A stretch of DNA of 6,143 bases, taken from assembly GCA_027621485.1 (NCBI GenBank), contig JAQCBG010000037.1, positions 1 through 6,143 of the forward strand. Direction: 5' to 3'. The notes beneath the pieces were generated by a model. The model did no database searches. It saw only the letters and a program-made list of their open reading frames with translations, and had not been told where the DNA came from. Each line of letters begins with the position of its first letter. The stretch's first letter is position 1. This DNA is from Pseudomonadota bacterium (lineage in GTDB: Bacteria > Pseudomonadota > Alphaproteobacteria > Rickettsiales > Midichloriaceae). Below are positions 1 through 6,143 of this stretch, one piece after another. The position numbers and the translations under genes were made by a program.

Positions 1-38
1 TTTTCTCTAAAAGTATAAATTTTTGAATTATGGGTTAT

Positions 39-3000
39 TTACATTAAAAGATTTACTGTGCTAACGCTTCCATGACCTGTGATATGAGATATTTGAGAAA
101 TTAAAAGAGTGCAGTTTTGATACTCTGTTTTTGTTGGAATTTTTATATGTTCAGTACCTCTTACAATTTCACTATATAATTTAGATTCTCCTTTTATTAT
201 TTCAATGTAATATAATTCTTCTTTTTCAGAGTTTTCAACATCAGAAAATCCAAAAGAGGAAGATGCATATCTAGATCTTCTTCTCCACATTATATTGAGA
301 TGATTTGTGTCATCTATATATAATTTGATATGCGCAGGAGGCAGAGGTCTTAAATTTATTCCATCAAATCTCTCTTCTTTTTGTATTTTTTCAATCAGCC
401 CTTGACATGATATATTCCAATGCATCTCTTTTCCAATGCATGATTTAGGGAGTTCTATGTATTTTAAATGTTCATTTAAAAGAATAAATCGTTCTTTATG
501 TTTATGATTAGCAATTTTTGATTCAGTGCCTTGTCGACCTCTTATAAAATTACTAATTTCATATATATTGTTCTCGATTAATTTTGCATTTGAAAAATGT
601 AATATTTCATCTCCAATAATGGCTGCATTCTCTCCTTGTAGCATCTTTTCTTCGCTAATGCTATGCAGCGTCCCATGCAAAATACTGACTCTTATTTTAT
701 TTTCTCTATCTATTGTATATGAATTTGCTGATTTCAGAGTATCAATTGCAAACCCCATTGTTGACTGTTTTTCTATTATTTCGCTTTTTAAAGTTTTACT
801 TAAGTCTTCTTTAAAAAAACATTTTATATTGCATATAGGCCATTTTTCTCCAGTAGATACGCATGCAACTAAAACTCTTGGAGTGTCAATATTTGATTCT
901 GTAAGTAATGTTGGAATATCCAAAATTTCAAATATTATAGAGCCATGAAATTCTGGCTTCTTTATATCAAATGAAAAATTATTTTCTATCTCGGCAATTT
1001 GTAAATAATTAACATGGATTGCATTTATTTTTAATGTTGCATTATTTCCTATATCTATATTTATAATCTTAAGGGTGATATTGGCATTTTCATTACTTGC
1101 CTGATGAATAATGTTGCCATCATCGTAATATTTTGTACTTGATATATGAATAATATCAGAAGGTTTTAAGAATAAATAATAAATTGGCAATAGAAAGCTA
1201 TAAGATATTTTAGATGCGATTTCCTCAAAAAGAAGAAATTGTCCAATATTTTTTGCATGTTGATCACTCATAACAATTGGAAGTTGAATATTTTGCCCTT
1301 TCTTTTCTATTTTAGAGGGTATAAAATTTGTTAATAATGCATCTTTTGTATTTAAATATGCATTACCATCATGTGTTAAAAATACATTATTTATATTGTA
1401 GTTATGCCTTGTTATATAGCTAATATGGATTTTGTTACAAGAGTATGCATTTCGCGTCACTTGCATTGGGGAGTTTTTATGTAAGATGCAATCTTGGAAG
1501 TTTATTTTTTTGATTTCGGTGTTTTGTGATTTAAAGCAAATTTTGCCATCAACTTCAAAAATATCAATATGATAAGCTCTTTTTAATATCATTATTGCAT
1601 CTTTTATAGATAGTGAAATATCATTTAAAGCAAATCCCTCTACATTATTAAATGCCTCTTTATTAATTTCACTGACATCAAAATCATTTTCAGAAAATCC
1701 GGCGCGAATCATTAAATTTGATATTACTTCTGCGAGATTTGTTGCGCCAATTTTACCTTGTACCCAGTGCCCTCTACTCCAATTTGGCCCATCAGACCAA
1801 GCGCTTTGTAAATTTGGCCAAAATGGATATGGCCTTGCATCCCAACACCAAAGAAACATATTTTCTACAATATCTGATGACTCCCATTTTTTAATTGTGG
1901 CATGTATTCCATTTCTTTGTGCTTCAAAATTTATATTACCATTTGAGCCACTTGGAAAATTTGGCTTGATTGCTTGATAATCAAAGAATTTATATGGTTC
2001 ATTAGATGCGCATTCAACAGATGGAAAGCCATATTCTACAAACCAAATTTTTTTTGATTTTGGAATCCATGCTGTCTTTTTACCATCTGGATTTTGATGT
2101 GTATTTTCCCACCACCATTTTATATTTTTCCATGCATATTTTGAAGATAATGGTATTTTTTTTAAAGAATTAGAATTATCGTAGTAAAAATCATAACCTT
2201 CTCCTTTACTCCATCCATCGTATATATCTTTATAAGTATGAATTTTAGAATCTCTTGGAGTAAGAGGAAAATACGCATCTATTCCAATAAAATCTATATT
2301 ATCAGATGCCCAAAGATTATCTAGGTGATACCAACCACCCTTACTATGATGATATTCGCTCCAATTTGCAGCATATGAAATCTTAACGCTTCTACCAACT
2401 ACTTTACGCACTTCATTTGCAAGAAGAATTAATTCCTCTACTGCAGTAAATTTGTTATTTACATCTTGTATTTGTGTTAAGCTCTCTAGCTCTGAGCCTA
2501 TAATGAATGCATCTACATAATTTTTTACAAGTTGCGCATAATGCAAGATAAAAGTATTGTATCCTTCCTTACCTCTAAAAAAATTTTGTACATCTTGAGC
2601 TGCCCCACTAATATACCCTCTCCAAGGCTTTCCAGGCTTATCTACAAATAACATAGGCAGAAACATAATCTGAAAACCTTGTTTTTTCAGCTCTTTTATA
2701 TATCTCACTATACTAATATCGTTAGTTGTTCCGCCCCAATTTACCTTTCCTGCGGTTTTTGAAATTTGGTATGCATTTTTTCTTGTATATCCAGCAACAG
2801 ACCATTCATCTGGGTATGTTGTTTCATTGTGATTATTAAATTCTACTCCTGGTATGATTTTAGAATTTTTGATGCTCAAAGTATTTACGAACCAACCAAC
2901 CACAGGCGCTGCCCATTTTATATTTGGAATACTATGTTTTAAATTTTCAAGAGAAAGCATGCTATTAGAAATTTGACGTTCGCTATGCTGATTAATAGTT

Positions 3001-3767
3001 TGCCCTTTGCCACTTTGAATAAATCTACCAAATTCATCTCTGCTTCCAGAGATTTTTGACTGAATTGTGGTATCATATACAAATTCACCACTTCCAGGAA
3101 TTATAACAATGCCTTTAATTAAATTTTCAATTTTCTCTACATTAAAAGATCTTATATCTCTTGTGACTTCAAACATAAAATTCGGCAATCTATTGCCAAA
3201 TTCACCAAGAAGAAGATCTTCAAATACTACGTAAGCAATTCCTCTATAAGCAGGAGTATTAGAAATTCCTTCGACACTTTCAATCAGTACATCTGGAAGC
3301 TGCGTTTCTGTGCCTTTATATATTCGAATTTTATATGCGTTTTTATTAATAAGTGTATTATTTGCCCAAATACGCTCAACATTAAGTATCTCTCCTTCGC
3401 AAATAGCAATAGCAAGAGATATACTATATGTATACGAGATATGTTGGTTTTGAATTCTAGAGCCTTTACCCCCAATTGTTGTTGTTTCAATGTGACGCGC
3501 TTCTTTTAAGCGTGAGCACCAGATAATATTTCCAGATATTCTAAATTTCCCAAATACAATAGGAATCATAGATCCATAAGCTGCGCTTTGTATAGTAAAA
3601 CTTTCAATTCTTGGACCATATGTTGTATTTGTTGGTATACCAAAAATACTTTCATCAATAATAGATCCAAGTATATTTCCTGCAAATCCACCAATTGTAG
3701 ATCCAATACTTCCGCCAAATGCGCCACCAGCAACACTACCTACTGTAGTGAGTATAATAGATGCCAT
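39..3767 (-). CDS. GTA-type phage tail-tip protein with glycoside-hydrolase-like TIM barrel (orfg15/Rcc01698 'megatron' family)
   Basis: A complete 1242-residue protein resembling the last structural protein of the R. capsulatus gene transfer agent, which sits at the tail tip and is thought to act in host contact and DNA delivery. Residues 1-40 are a Gly/Ala-rich hydrophobic segment with Gly at 10, 14, 18, 22, 26, 30 and 34. Residues 50-210 resemble a tail-hub region (GPRIESF, IPIVFGKFRISG, SLAIAICEGEI, RIWAN). Residues about 345-680 are the GTA TIM barrel: PWRGYISG (381-388), IGSELESLT with E426, SYAANWSEY, FIGIDAYFPL, IWFVEYGFPSVE with E578, WCWDARPYPFWP and WARGHW-like NWSRGHW. Residues about 725-900 fit the phage tail_3 module, and about 1040-1145 the Rcc01698-like C-terminal domain (FIRGRQGTE, LRPLPPAHIKL, then WRRRSR). 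The ATG at 3767 is chosen because the N-terminus fits the family, although no Shine-Dalgarno is visible. Length is close to the Rhodobacter homologue, with no frameshift or internal stop. It diverges from rpmF and has no GTA gene directly upstream. Enzymatic activity of the barrel is inference. Confidence 0.93.
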   Translation of the reverse strand: MASIILTTVGSVAGGAFGGSIGSTIGGFAGNILGSIIDESIFGIPTNTTYGPRIESFTIQSAAYGSMIPIVFGKFRISGNIIWCSRLKEARHIETTTIGGKGSRIQNQHISYTYSISLAIAICEGEILNVERIWANNTLINKNAYKIRIYKGTETQLPDVLIESVEGISNTPAYRGIAYVVFEDLLLGEFGNRLPNFMFEVTRDIRSFNVEKIENLIKGIVIIPGSGEFVYDTTIQSKISGSRDEFGRFIQSGKGQTINQHSERQISNSMLSLENLKHSIPNIKWAAPVVGWFVNTLSIKNSKIIPGVEFNNHNETTYPDEWSVAGYTRKNAYQISKTAGKVNWGGTTNDISIVRYIKELKKQGFQIMFLPMLFVDKPGKPWRGYISGAAQDVQNFFRGKEGYNTFILHYAQLVKNYVDAFIIGSELESLTQIQDVNNKFTAVEELILLANEVRKVVGRSVKISYAANWSEYHHSKGGWYHLDNLWASDNIDFIGIDAYFPLTPRDSKIHTYKDIYDGWSKGEGYDFYYDNSNSLKKIPLSSKYAWKNIKWWWENTHQNPDGKKTAWIPKSKKIWFVEYGFPSVECASNEPYKFFDYQAIKPNFPSGSNGNINFEAQRNGIHATIKKWESSDIVENMFLWCWDARPYPFWPNLQSAWSDGPNWSRGHWVQGKIGATNLAEVISNLMIRAGFSENDFDVSEINKEAFNNVEGFALNDISLSIKDAIMILKRAYHIDIFEVDGKICFKSQNTEIKKINFQDCILHKNSPMQVTRNAYSCNKIHISYITRHNYNINNVFLTHDGNAYLNTKDALLTNFIPSKIEKKGQNIQLPIVMSDQHAKNIGQFLLFEEIASKISYSFLLPIYYLFLKPSDIIHISSTKYYDDGNIIHQASNENANITLKIINIDIGNNATLKINAIHVNYLQIAEIENNFSFDIKKPEFHGSIIFEILDIPTLLTESNIDTPRVLVACVSTGEKWPICNIKCFFKEDLSKTLKSEIIEKQSTMGFAIDTLKSANSYTIDRENKIRVSILHGTLHSISEEKMLQGENAAIIGDEILHFSNAKLIENNIYEISNFIRGRQGTESKIANHKHKERFILLNEHLKYIELPKSCIGKEMHWNISCQGLIEKIQKEERFDGINLRPLPPAHIKLYIDDTNHLNIMWRRRSRYASSSFGFSDVENSEKEELYYIEIIKGESKLYSEIVRGTEHIKIPTKTEYQNCTLLISQISHITGHGSVSTVNLLM

Positions 3768-3819
3768 AAATAAAAAAGCTTATATTAATTTGTAGACTTA
3801 AGGGTTAATCTAAGAAGTA

Positions 3820-3849
3820 ATCATATTAAATTAGGTACGGAAGGGTCTT
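3820..3849 (-). promoter_or_regulatory. Candidate promoter for the GTA tail gene
   Basis: Read on the minus strand, TATGAT (3825-3820) matches five of six -10 positions, and AAGACC (3849-3844) lies 18 bases upstream and keeps the GAC core of the -35 box. Transcription would start near 3813, giving a leader of about 45 bases. The proposed -35 abuts the plus-strand TATAAT, so the two promoters would overlap and could compete for polymerase. The gene must have some promoter of its own here because its upstream neighbour is divergent, but this particular site is only a weak match. Confidence 0.22.
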
Positions 3850-3854
3850 ATAAT
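3826..3854 (+). promoter_or_regulatory. Candidate sigma70 promoter for rpmF-plsX-fabH
   Basis: TATAAT at 3849-3854 matches the sigma70 -10 consensus exactly. With a 17-base spacer the -35 hexamer would be TTAAAT (3826-3831), which matches only three of six positions, so the call rests on the -10 box and its location. Transcription would start near 3861, leaving a leader of about 137 bases before the rpmF ATG. A weaker alternative nearer the gene is TTACAA (3925-3930), a 17-base spacer, then TATACC (3948-3953). In DNA this AT-rich, TATAAT by chance is not rare. Confidence 0.4.
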
Positions 3855-3997
3855 ATAAAGTTACACAAATTACTGCTGCGCACTTTTAAGTTTTTAAGAT
3901 TTACTAGTAGATTTTGTGATGAAATTACAATATGATTTGCTCTGCTTTATACCTAGTATTAAAGCGATTATTTCATTTTATAAGTGTTTTTAAAGTA

Positions 3998-4192
3998 ATG
4001 GCTGTACCAAAAAAGAGAACTTCAAGCTCAAGAAGAAATCAAAGACGCTCTCATGATAAGATAAAAGCAGTAAATGTCTCATACGATAAAAATACTGGAG
4101 AGCCTAAATTGCCTCATCATATATCTCTCTCAGATGGAAGGTATAATGGAAAAGAAATAATTTCTGCAAAAAAAGATTCAGATACTAATTAA
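3998..4192 (+). CDS. rpmF: 50S ribosomal protein L32
   Basis: A 64-residue basic protein of the large ribosomal subunit. The N-terminus [13 protein letters not shown] followed by RRSHD is the L32 signature, and [18 protein letters not shown] (37-54) matches the alphaproteobacterial C-terminal half. There is no cysteine anywhere, so the zinc ribbon (two CxxC pairs) found in many bacterial L32 proteins is absent, as is usual for the alphaproteobacterial form. The frame stays open upstream to an ATG at 3932, but that would add 22 hydrophobic residues before the invariant MAVPK, so the start at 3998 is chosen. The only ribosome-binding hint is a weak AAAG at 3992-3995. plsX follows after 58 bases, and the pair rpmF-plsX is a widespread gene order that suggests cotranscription. 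Confidence 0.97.
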   Translation: MAVPKKRTSSSRRNQRRSHDKIKAVNVSYDKNTGEPKLPHHISLSDGRYNGKEIISAKKDSDTN

Positions 4193-4250
4193 TATCTATT
4201 TAATGTTTATTTTTTGATATAGAAATATTGATATATGAATACTTAGGTAT
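4193..4250 (+). other. rpmF-plsX spacer, AT-only repeats, no terminator
   Basis: The 58-base spacer is almost entirely A and T. It contains TTGATATA twice (4214-4221 and 4228-4235), 14 bases apart. AATATCTAT (4191-4199) can pair imperfectly with ATAGAAATATT (4219-4229), but the stem is all A-U with a bulge and no following T run, so it is not a credible terminator. I find no good -10 box placed after the TTGATA copies. Readthrough from rpmF into plsX is the simplest reading. Confidence 0.4.
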
Positions 4251-5333
4251 ATGGAGAATAAAATTACCTTGAGCGTTGATGCAATGGGTGGCTCTGATGC
4301 TCCTGCTTCTGTACTGAATGCAATATCGCTTTTTCTCCAAAAGAACAAGGATGTTTATTTTTTAATTTTTGGAAATGAGGAGCTTGTAATACCGGAAATT
4401 GAAAAAGTAAAATTACCTCATGAAAATTATGAATTTATAGCTACTCAATCTGTAGTGCTAGATACAGATAAGCCAGTGCATGCGCTAAAGTACGCAAGGG
4501 ATTCTAGTATGAGGAAAGCTATAGATGCAGTTAGTAGTGGTAGAGCAAAAGCATGTATTTCTTCTGGTAATACAGGCGCACTAATGGTTATGTCTACAGT
4601 TTCTCTTGGTACGCTGAATGGAATAAAAAGACCCGCAATTTCAGGAATATTCCCTGGTAATAAGAAGCCAGTGGTAATTTTAGATATAGGTGCAAATAGC
4701 GAGTGCAATGAAATAATGTTATTTCAATTTGCACTTATGGGTATATGTTTTGCAAAAGTAGTACTTGGAATAGAAGATCCAAATATTGGACTCCTTAGTA
4801 CTGGCGAAGAAGAATTAAAAGGAAGAGATATAGATAAAAAAACACACGCACTTTTAAAAGAATCTGGATTAAATTTTGTTGGATATGTAGAGGGTCATGA
4901 TATAGCCCAAAATAAGGCTGATGTAGTTGTAATGGATGGTTTTTCTGGTAATATAATACTTAAAATGGCAGAAGGTGTTGCGAGTATGATCTTAAATCAT
5001 ATAAAACTTGCAATGAAAGAAGGTGGCTTTCTTGCAAAGATTGGAGCGATGCTTATTGCGCGCAATATAAAAAAGAAGTTGAAATTCATAAATCCAAATT
5101 CTCACAATGGAGCAATGTTTATTGGATTAAATGGAATTGTTATAAAAAGCCATGGTAGCGCTACAGTGCATGGAATGCAAAATGCAATTAACGTTGCTTT
5201 TAGCCTTGCTTCTAAAGATGTAAATAAGCATATAATAAGTGAGCTTCGTACTTTTGAAAAAAATGGCATTGGTATGAATATTGTAGATAAGATATATCAT
5301 ACATCAGCGAAAATTCTCGGCATTAATAAATGA
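4251..5333 (+). CDS. plsX: Phosphate acyltransferase PlsX (acyl-ACP:phosphate acyltransferase)
   Basis: A 360-residue protein of the PlsX family (FA_synthesis domain over nearly the whole length; usual length about 330-355). PlsX converts acyl-ACP and phosphate to acyl-phosphate, which PlsY uses to acylate glycerol-3-phosphate in phospholipid synthesis; it is a peripheral membrane enzyme. Family blocks visible in order are SVDAMGG (8-14), SSGNTGAL (104-111), KRPAISG (126-132), ILDIGAN (143-149), IGLLSTGEEELKGRD (179-193), FVGYVEGHDI (209-218), ADVVVMDGFSGNIILK (223-238) and GLNGIVIKSHGSA (292-304). The usual MGGD is MGGS here (Ser15), with Asp in the next position. The ATG at 4251 is chosen because an in-frame TGA at 4236-4238 blocks extension; the nearest purine-rich element, TAGG at 4244-4247, is only three bases away. 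The stop overlaps the fabH start as ATGA. Confidence 0.97.
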   Translation: MENKITLSVDAMGGSDAPASVLNAISLFLQKNKDVYFLIFGNEELVIPEIEKVKLPHENYEFIATQSVVLDTDKPVHALKYARDSSMRKAIDAVSSGRAKACISSGNTGALMVMSTVSLGTLNGIKRPAISGIFPGNKKPVVILDIGANSECNEIMLFQFALMGICFAKVVLGIEDPNIGLLSTGEEELKGRDIDKKTHALLKESGLNFVGYVEGHDIAQNKADVVVMDGFSGNIILKMAEGVASMILNHIKLAMKEGGFLAKIGAMLIARNIKKKLKFINPNSHNGAMFIGLNGIVIKSHGSATVHGMQNAINVAFSLASKDVNKHIISELRTFEKNGIGMNIVDKIYHTSAKILGINK

Positions 5334-6143
5334 GTATTTTGGTAGGTTTTGGCTCTTACCTGCCAGAAAAAATTTTAACAAATGATGATCTTTCAAAGAT
5401 AGTAGACACAAATCATGAATGGATTTTTACAAGAACTGGAATCTCAAAAAGGCATATAGCAAAAGAAAGTGATTCTACATCTAGTATTGCGACTTCTGCA
5501 TTAAAAAATGCTCTTGAAAATGCAAAACTTTCTTCAAATGATTTAGATGGTATAATACTTGCAACAACCACTCCAGATTTAGTTCTTCCCGCAACAGCGA
5601 TTCGTGTGCAAAAGAATATAGGTATGTATCAAGGATTTGCTTTTGATATTCAGGCTGTATGTTCTGGCTTTATATATGCGCTGCATATTGCAAATAGCAT
5701 GATATTGACTGAGCAAGCAAATACAATAGCTGTAATTGGAGCAGATATTATGTCTCGCATCATTGATTGGAGCGATAGATCTACATGTGTTTTATTTGGT
5801 GATGGTGCTGGAGCTGTTATTATACGCCGCAATCATTTAGCTTCAAATTATAATTTTGCTGCAGAAATAGTTGCATCACAAATATATTCCGATGCATCGT
5901 TAATAGATGCGCTACGCACTAAAGATGGAATTTGTTCTTCTGGTAGAGATTTTAATCTTAAAATGGATGGGCAATTAGTATTTAAAAATGCAGTCAATAA
6001 TATGACATCTGCTTCTCAAAAATTACTAAACAAATATGAGATTAAAGAATTAGATTTAATAATTCCTCATCAAGCAAATTTACGCATTCTTTTTGCAATT
6101 GCAGATAAATTATCTATAGATCGAAAAAAAATCGTTCAAACTG
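5330..6143 (+). CDS. fabH: 3-oxoacyl-ACP synthase III (KAS III), 3'-truncated by the window edge
   Basis: The first 271 codons of FabH, which condenses acetyl-CoA with malonyl-ACP to start type II fatty acid synthesis in the cytosol. The family is about 320 residues, so roughly 50 residues lie beyond the window. The N-terminus SILVGFGSYLPEKILTN is typical, followed by EWIFTRTGISKRHIA (30-44). The nucleophilic cysteine is C111 in QAVCSGF, the family motif VLFGDGAGAV is at 154-163, and the catalytic histidine is H247 in IIPHQANLR. The third catalytic residue, Asn of the GNTS motif, would fall just past position 6143 and cannot be checked. The start codon lies inside the plsX stop (ATGA, 5330-5333) with no evident Shine-Dalgarno, so translation is probably coupled to plsX. 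Nothing suggests a pseudogene. In alphaproteobacteria ihfA often follows, but that is outside the window. Confidence 0.97.
   Translation, partial: MSILVGFGSYLPEKILTNDDLSKIVDTNHEWIFTRTGISKRHIAKESDSTSSIATSALKNALENAKLSSNDLDGIILATTTPDLVLPATAIRVQKNIGMYQGFAFDIQAVCSGFIYALHIANSMILTEQANTIAVIGADIMSRIIDWSDRSTCVLFGDGAGAVIIRRNHLASNYNFAAEIVASQIYSDASLIDALRTKDGICSSGRDFNLKMDGQLVFKNAVNNMTSASQKLLNKYEIKELDLIIPHQANLRILFAIADKLSIDRKKIVQT

Larger units (their letters stand above)
3768..3997. other. Divergent intergenic region between the GTA tail gene and rpmF
   Basis: This 230-bp AT-rich spacer separates two start codons that point away from each other, so it must hold the promoter of the minus-strand GTA gene and probably that of the rpmF-plsX-fabH block. 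The clearest element is a perfect TATAAT at 3849-3854. The rest of the rpmF side includes a 24-codon open frame (3919-3993) ending four bases before the rpmF ATG, whose reality is doubtful. I see no tRNA fold, strong hairpin, known riboswitch or tandem operator. The DUF177/YceD gene that precedes plsX or rpmF in many bacteria is not here. Confidence 0.7.

Noticed and set aside
1..38. Possible terminator or second gene downstream of the GTA gene
   Set aside because: The only inverted repeat (ATAAATT against AATTAT around 16-31) is short, all A-T and imperfect, and 38 bases are too few to recognise a gene.
526..948. A 140-codon plus-strand open frame antisense to the GTA gene
   Set aside because: It lies wholly inside the well-supported 1242-residue gene on the other strand, resembles no family I know, and such frames arise easily opposite AT-rich genes.
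3284..3490. A 68-codon minus-strand open frame within the GTA gene
   Set aside because: It overlaps the real frame, which shows clear family motifs through this stretch; it is a shadow.
3588..3773. A 61-codon plus-strand open frame opposite the GTA gene start
   Set aside because: It is the antisense of the glycine-rich N-terminus, with a biased Ser/Thr/Asn/Cys composition produced by that; no independent support.
3932..3997. N-terminal extension of L32 from the ATG at 3932
   Set aside because: L32 proteins begin MAVPK, which is encoded exactly from 3998; the 22 extra residues are hydrophobic and unlike any L32.
4191..4229. Hairpin terminator between rpmF and plsX
   Set aside because: The stem is A-U only, bulged and has a long loop with no trailing T run; the gene order also favours readthrough.
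4445..4708. An 87-codon minus-strand open frame inside plsX
   Set aside because: It is antisense to conserved PlsX blocks such as SSGNTGAL and is a shadow.
5650..5832. A 60-codon minus-strand open frame inside fabH
   Set aside because: It is antisense to the FabH active-site region and is a shadow.

Overview
This is an AT-rich window (roughly 30 % G+C by eye) from an alphaproteobacterium, most likely a member of Rickettsiales or a similar reduced, host-associated lineage. Three things point there. The encoded L32 is the cysteine-free alphaproteobacterial type. The gene order is rpmF-plsX-fabH. The long minus-strand gene is a homologue of the last structural gene of the Rhodobacter capsulatus gene transfer agent (GTA, orfg15/Rcc01698 type), a family largely confined to Alphaproteobacteria. 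The standard genetic code fits all genes. The taxonomic call is inference from gene content, not from a marker-gene comparison.

Layout. Positions 39-3767 (minus strand) hold one complete 1242-residue GTA/phage tail-tip protein: a glycine-zipper N-terminus, a tail-hub-like region, a glycoside-hydrolase-like TIM barrel, a phage-tail module and a Rcc01698-like C-terminal domain. Positions 3768-3997 form a 230-bp divergent intergenic region with candidate promoters on both strands. Positions 3998-6143 (plus strand) hold rpmF (L32), plsX (phosphate acyltransferase) and the first 271 codons of fabH (ketoacyl-ACP synthase III), which runs off the window. plsX and fabH share an ATGA stop/start overlap.

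How the genes work together. rpmF-plsX-fabH is a housekeeping block that joins a ribosomal protein to phospholipid and fatty-acid initiation: FabH starts acyl chains, and PlsX turns acyl-ACP into acyl-phosphate for phospholipid synthesis. The GTA gene is functionally unrelated and simply diverges from it. In R. capsulatus its homologue sits at the end of a contiguous cluster behind the hub and peptidase genes. Here the upstream neighbour is a divergent housekeeping operon, so the gene has left that arrangement and needs its own promoter. I see no CRISPR array, tRNA, rRNA, insertion sequence or convincing rho-independent terminator. I do not see a wholly new system. The most notable item is the intact, stand-alone GTA tail-tip gene in an AT-rich genome.
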